From assembly GCF_900078335.1 (NCBI RefSeq), contig NZ_FKBR01000014.1, positions 82,886-146,885 of the forward strand: a DNA stretch of 64,000 bases. Direction: 5' to 3'. A program made the position numbers and the translations under genes. A model generated the notes under the pieces. That model saw only the letters and a program-made list of their open reading frames with translations, searched no databases and had not been told where the DNA came from. This document shows positions 61,280 to 64,000 of this stretch, piece after piece. How positions within the stretch are numbered: the first letter of the stretch is position 1; each line of letters begins with the position of its first letter. The DNA is from Bordetella trematum. Lineage in GTDB: Bacteria > Pseudomonadota > Gammaproteobacteria > Burkholderiales > Burkholderiaceae_B.

Positions 61280-61308
61280 GTTATAAAGCTCGCCATTTTA
61301 CCATCTAG
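61280..61308 (-). promoter_or_regulatory. Possible sigma-70 promoter for tkt
   Basis: On the minus strand TAGATG, a spacer of about 16 bases and TATAAC (complement of 61280-61285) lie some 55 bases before the tkt ATG, within an AT-rich pocket of the tkt-rsmE divergent spacer. The -35 is poor. Confidence 0.3.
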
Positions 61309-61410
61309 GGGTAATCCCATCCGAGCCATGGACAAGCCGGCCCCCCCCTGCGACCTGCCGGCCGGGTAAACTTTGCGCCCATTGCCTGTCATTCACCGAG
61401 TTCCTGCCGC

Positions 61411-62145
61411 ATGAGTCTGCCCCGGTTCTACTGCGACACCCCCCTGGCTGCCGGCCAGCGACTGGCGCTGCCGCCGGCCCTGGCGCACCACGCACTGCGC
61501 GTGCTGCGCTTGCGCGAAGGCGCCGGGATCGTGCTGTTCAATGGTCAGGGCGGCGAGTACCCCGCGCAGCTGGAGGTCGAAGGAAAACAGGCCTATGCGC
61601 AACTCGGCGCCCACGATCCGCGCGAGGCCGAGCTACCGGGCCGACTCTGGCTGGCCCAGGGACTGCCATCGGGCGACAAGATGGATTGGGTCGTCGAGAA
61701 GGCCGTCGAGCTGGGGGCGGCCGGCGTGGCGCCCATCGCGGCCCAGCGCAGCGTGCTGCAATTGAGCGGCCCGCGCCTGGAAAAACGGCTGGCTCACTGG
61801 CAACGCATTGCCGAATCCGCCAGCGAGCAGTGCGGCCGCAACCGTTTGATGGCGGTCGAGCCGCCGCAATCCCTGCGTGCCTGGCTGGCCTTGCCGGCCC
61901 AGGGCGTGCGCATCATGGCTCACCCTGATGCCGAGCTACATCTATCAGACTGGCTGAAGACCCAGCCAACGCCCGAGGCGCTGACCCTGATGGTGGGTCC
62001 GGAAGGGGGCTGGTCGCCCGAAGAGATGACTCTGGCGCAGGCCGCCGGGGTGCAGACGGTACGCCTCGGGCCGCGGGTGCTGCGCACCGAAACCGCAGGG
62101 CTGGCCCTGCTGGCCTCGGTCAGCGCCTGGCTGGGCTGGCACTGA
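61411..62145 (+). CDS. rsmE: 16S rRNA (uracil1498-N3)-methyltransferase
   Basis: A 244-aa SPOUT methyltransferase: N-terminal PUA-like part (RFYCDTPLAAGQRLALPPAL, HHALRVLRLREGAG) and a knotted C-terminal domain with VGPEGGWSPEEMTLAQAAGV and LGPRVLRTETAGLALLASVS, the SAM-binding knot. It methylates U1498 of 16S rRNA. It is a single gene, divergent from tkt and convergent with the barstar-family gene. Confidence 0.95.
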   Translation: MSLPRFYCDTPLAAGQRLALPPALAHHALRVLRLREGAGIVLFNGQGGEYPAQLEVEGKQAYAQLGAHDPREAELPGRLWLAQGLPSGDKMDWVVEKAVELGAAGVAPIAAQRSVLQLSGPRLEKRLAHWQRIAESASEQCGRNRLMAVEPPQSLRAWLALPAQGVRIMAHPDAELHLSDWLKTQPTPEALTLMVGPEGGWSPEEMTLAQAAGVQTVRLGPRVLRTETAGLALLASVSAWLGWH

Positions 62146-62167
62146 GCCGGCCTCAGCCGCCCGGGAA

Positions 62168-62632
62168 TCAGGCTTCGCCGTAAGGCGCGGCGGCCACGCC
62201 CGGCTCCGGGTCCGGATGGCGGCCCGCATGTTCGATCACGTAGCAGAACTGCCGGCCATTCTCACGCGCAAACTCGGCCGCGTCGGCGCACACCGCCTCG
62301 ATGGCGCCGGCATCTTCTTCCAGGGCGGGGTCGCCCGAATGCAGCCGCTCCAGCCACAGCACCGCGCCGACCTTCTGGTCCAGCACCGTGTCGCACAGGC
62401 AGTCATAGAGGGCGTCGAGATTGCCGCCGAAGAACTCGGGGAAGTCCACCGCCTTCACAATGGCTCGCAGCACCGCCGAGCGACTGCGGGCGCGATCGCA
62501 ATCCGCCACGAGCAGGGTCATGCCCAGCTCCTGGGTTGCGTTGGCCAGGGACGATTTGTCCATGGCGTCGGGCGCGATGGCGCCTCCCTGCTGCAATTGT
62601 CGTAACAGCGTATCGTGGCCGTTGCGCGTCAT
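62168..62632 (-). CDS. Barstar-family protein
   Basis: A 154-aa protein with the barstar core VKAVDFPEFFGGNLDALYDC followed by LCDTVLDQKVGAVLWLERL. An N-terminal extension of about 40 residues and an acidic later part complete it. Barstar inhibits barnase-type ribonucleases by covering the active site with acidic side chains. No barnase-like gene is visible in the window. Its ATG overlaps the stop of the patatin gene (ATGA), so it is translated with it. Confidence 0.85.
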   Translation of the reverse strand: MTRNGHDTLLRQLQQGGAIAPDAMDKSSLANATQELGMTLLVADCDRARSRSAVLRAIVKAVDFPEFFGGNLDALYDCLCDTVLDQKVGAVLWLERLHSGDPALEEDAGAIEAVCADAAEFARENGRQFCYVIEHAGRHPDPEPGVAAAPYGEA

Positions 62633-63834
62633 GCCCGGGCCTCCTCGAAAAACTTCAGCACTTCTTCATTACGCCGCATCGTATCGGCATAACCCAGTTC
62701 AATCAATCGTTGTGTAAACGCGCTTTCAAACAGCAGATAGGACATCAACGCCCCGCCGCCTGCGCGACCCGGCTCGGACGATACACCGAGCACGCGAAAA
62801 AGAGTACGCGCTTCAACCGGCATGGCGTGCAAGTGTTGTAATGCCAACTCATCGAGCGACTGGCTGGGGGTGATGGCCAGCGCCTGGATAGGACGCAGTT
62901 TCAGGTCCGCCGGGTCGCGCGCCGAGGCCTGGCACAGCAGGCGATTGTTACGCTCGAGCTGCTCCAGATCCATCGCCAGGCTATCCAGGAAAATACTCGA
63001 CAACGCATGGCCGCCCACCTGCGCCAGCGTCGGATAACCCGGCTCGGCGGCGCGCTTCTCGGGATGGGTTTCATCACGGAAACTGGTGCCGATGACCAGC
63101 ACGCGCTCGGCGCCCAGGTGGATGGCCGGGCTGATGGGGGCCAGTTGGCGCACCGAACCGTCGCCGCACCACTCGGTCTGCCCCTGGACGCTGACCGCGC
63201 GCGCCGGAAAGACAAAAGGAATGGCCGACGAGGCCATGATGTGATCCACCCCCAGGTCGGCCGGCACCGCGCGCCGCAGCGAACGCCGCCAGGGTTCGAT
63301 CGGCGTTTCCGCCTGATAGAAGGTCAAGTGCTCGCCGCTGGTATAACCCGAGGCCGTGATCGCCACCGCCGCAAGATGGCCGGTGGCCAGATTGTGGCGC
63401 ATGCGCTGGAAGTTGAGCACCCGTTCGAGCAGCAGGCTGAGCGGCTCACTGTCCAGCAGCGACTGCGGACGGCGCCGGCGCCAGCCGGCGAACATCCAGC
63501 CCAGCGCCAGCAGGCTCAGCCAGCGCACGCCGCTGCGGATCAGCCCGGGGGCATCCGCCCGATAGACCATGCCGCTGTCCAGCGAGGTCCACAACCGCTC
63601 CATGCGGCGCACGGCCAGATGCGGCCGGTCTGCGCGGCAGGCCAGCGCGGCCGCGTTGACCGCGCCGGCCGAGGTGCCGCAGATGATGGGGAATGGGTTG
63701 GGAAAACCGGCCCGCGCACGCGGGTCGATGATCTCCATGATGGCGCGCAACGCGCCCACCTGATAGGCGGCGCGCGCGCCGCCGCCGGTCAGCACCAGGC
63801 CGACGGGACGGGGCTGGCGCGCCACGCAGCGCAT
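62629..63834 (-). CDS. Patatin-like phospholipase
   Basis: A 401-aa RssA-type protein. The oxyanion loop is LVLTGGGARAAYQVGALRAI, the nucleophile elbow is IICGTSAGAVNAAALA (Ser of GTSAG), and the Asp of the Ser-Asp dyad is in TEWCGDGSVRQLAP (DGS in place of DGG). MASSAIPFVFPARAV is typical. It hydrolyses lipid acyl esters. It lies between maeB, whose stop precedes its ATG by one base, and the barstar-family gene, all on one strand. Confidence 0.9.
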   Translation of the reverse strand: MRCVARQPRPVGLVLTGGGARAAYQVGALRAIMEIIDPRARAGFPNPFPIICGTSAGAVNAAALACRADRPHLAVRRMERLWTSLDSGMVYRADAPGLIRSGVRWLSLLALGWMFAGWRRRRPQSLLDSEPLSLLLERVLNFQRMRHNLATGHLAAVAITASGYTSGEHLTFYQAETPIEPWRRSLRRAVPADLGVDHIMASSAIPFVFPARAVSVQGQTEWCGDGSVRQLAPISPAIHLGAERVLVIGTSFRDETHPEKRAAEPGYPTLAQVGGHALSSIFLDSLAMDLEQLERNNRLLCQASARDPADLKLRPIQALAITPSQSLDELALQHLHAMPVEARTLFRVLGVSSEPGRAGGGALMSYLLFESAFTQRLIELGYADTMRRNEEVLKFFEEARA

Positions 63835-63835
63835 G

Positions 63836-64000
63836 TCAGCGCGCGAGGTTGGCGTCCACCACCGTGAGCGCCGTCATGTTGATGATGCGGCGCACCGATG
63901 AACTGGACGTCAGGATGTTGACCGACGCATTGGCTCCCATCAGGAAGGGGCCGATGGCCACGTTGCTGCCGGCGGTGGTCTTGAGCAGGTTGTAGGCGAT
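63836..64000 (-). CDS. maeB: NADP-dependent malic enzyme, C-terminal end (truncated by window edge)
   Basis: Only the last 54 codons are present: AIGPFLMGANASVNILTSSS and VRRIINMTALTVVDANLAR before TGA at 63836. This end is typical of the phosphotransacetylase-like C-terminal domain of long MaeB malic enzymes, which convert malate to pyruvate. The rest lies beyond the right edge. The patatin gene starts immediately after its stop, suggesting coupling. Confidence 0.85.
   Translation of the reverse strand: MAYNLLKTTAGSNVAIGPFLMGANASVNILTSSSSVRRIINMTALTVVDANLAR

Overview
The window is GC-rich, densely coding beta-proteobacterial chromosome. Three Bug-type (TctC) periplasmic receptors, many LysR regulators, the fba-purC-purE-purK-sua5 order, and a PhaC-like DUF3141 protein beside pta-ackA point to Burkholderiales, most likely Alcaligenaceae (Bordetella or Achromobacter). 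That placement is inferred from gene content. I saw no rRNA, tRNA, CRISPR array, insertion sequence or phage gene.

Region 1 (1-4.4 kb): a truncated LysR gene diverges from a TPP enzyme of the acetolactate synthase family, followed by a glutaryl-CoA dehydrogenase-like gene. Facing them is a MaoC-type hydratase. A bidirectional terminator and a 29-bp direct repeat lie between.

Region 2 (4.3-16 kb) is the most interesting part. A minus-strand operon encodes a DUF917 protein, a divergent urocanase paralogue with Ala at the usual active-site Cys, a class III CoA-transferase, a two-subunit acyl-CoA dehydrogenase and an MHS transporter. A LysR gene follows, and a plus-strand pair encodes a hydantoinase-type cyclic amidohydrolase and an M20 N-carbamoyl amino acid hydrolase. 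The two arms carry nearly the same palindrome (ATTAAC-N5-GTTAAT and TATAAC-N5-GTTAAT) in their promoter regions. The chemistry reads as ring hydration, desulfurisation, hydantoin opening and decarbamoylation, as in breakdown of thio- or S-methylthio-urocanate to glutamate. A CoA-transferase/dehydrogenase module stands where an ergothionase would be expected.

Region 3 (16-21.2 kb): housekeeping genes sua5, purK, purE, purC and fba.

Region 4 (21.5-33.6 kb): an accessory catabolic and transport block. It holds a dicarboxylate-type symporter; a gamma-glutamyltransferase/Bug/GAF operon with a LysR; a galB/aldolase/Bug operon with an IclR regulator; and a LysR diverging from an alpha/beta hydrolase and a third Bug receptor.

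Region 5 (33.6-42.4 kb): mostly core genes: a long-form IF-1, a small coiled-coil protein, an M23 peptidase, a lipoprotein, a MogA-type protein, a PiT phosphate transporter, azlCD, cbpAM, a GNAT enzyme, a DHCW cupin and a glutathione transferase.

Region 6 (42.5-48.2 kb): DUF3141 (PhaC-like Cys box plus a Lys/Ala/Pro tail), pta, ackA and a Crp/Fnr regulator.

Region 7 (48.2-55.1 kb): a FecB/FecCD/ATPase metal-chelate ABC importer with two related small proteins of unknown function, a TonB-dependent receptor and a small possibly FmdE-like protein.

Region 8 (55-64 kb): a SulP transporter, pgk, gap, tkt, rsmE, a barstar-family protein, a patatin and the 3' end of maeB. The tkt-gap-pgk and fba-purC-purE-purK blocks share a strand but lie 35 kb apart with no pyk between, which suggests one ancestral cluster was split.
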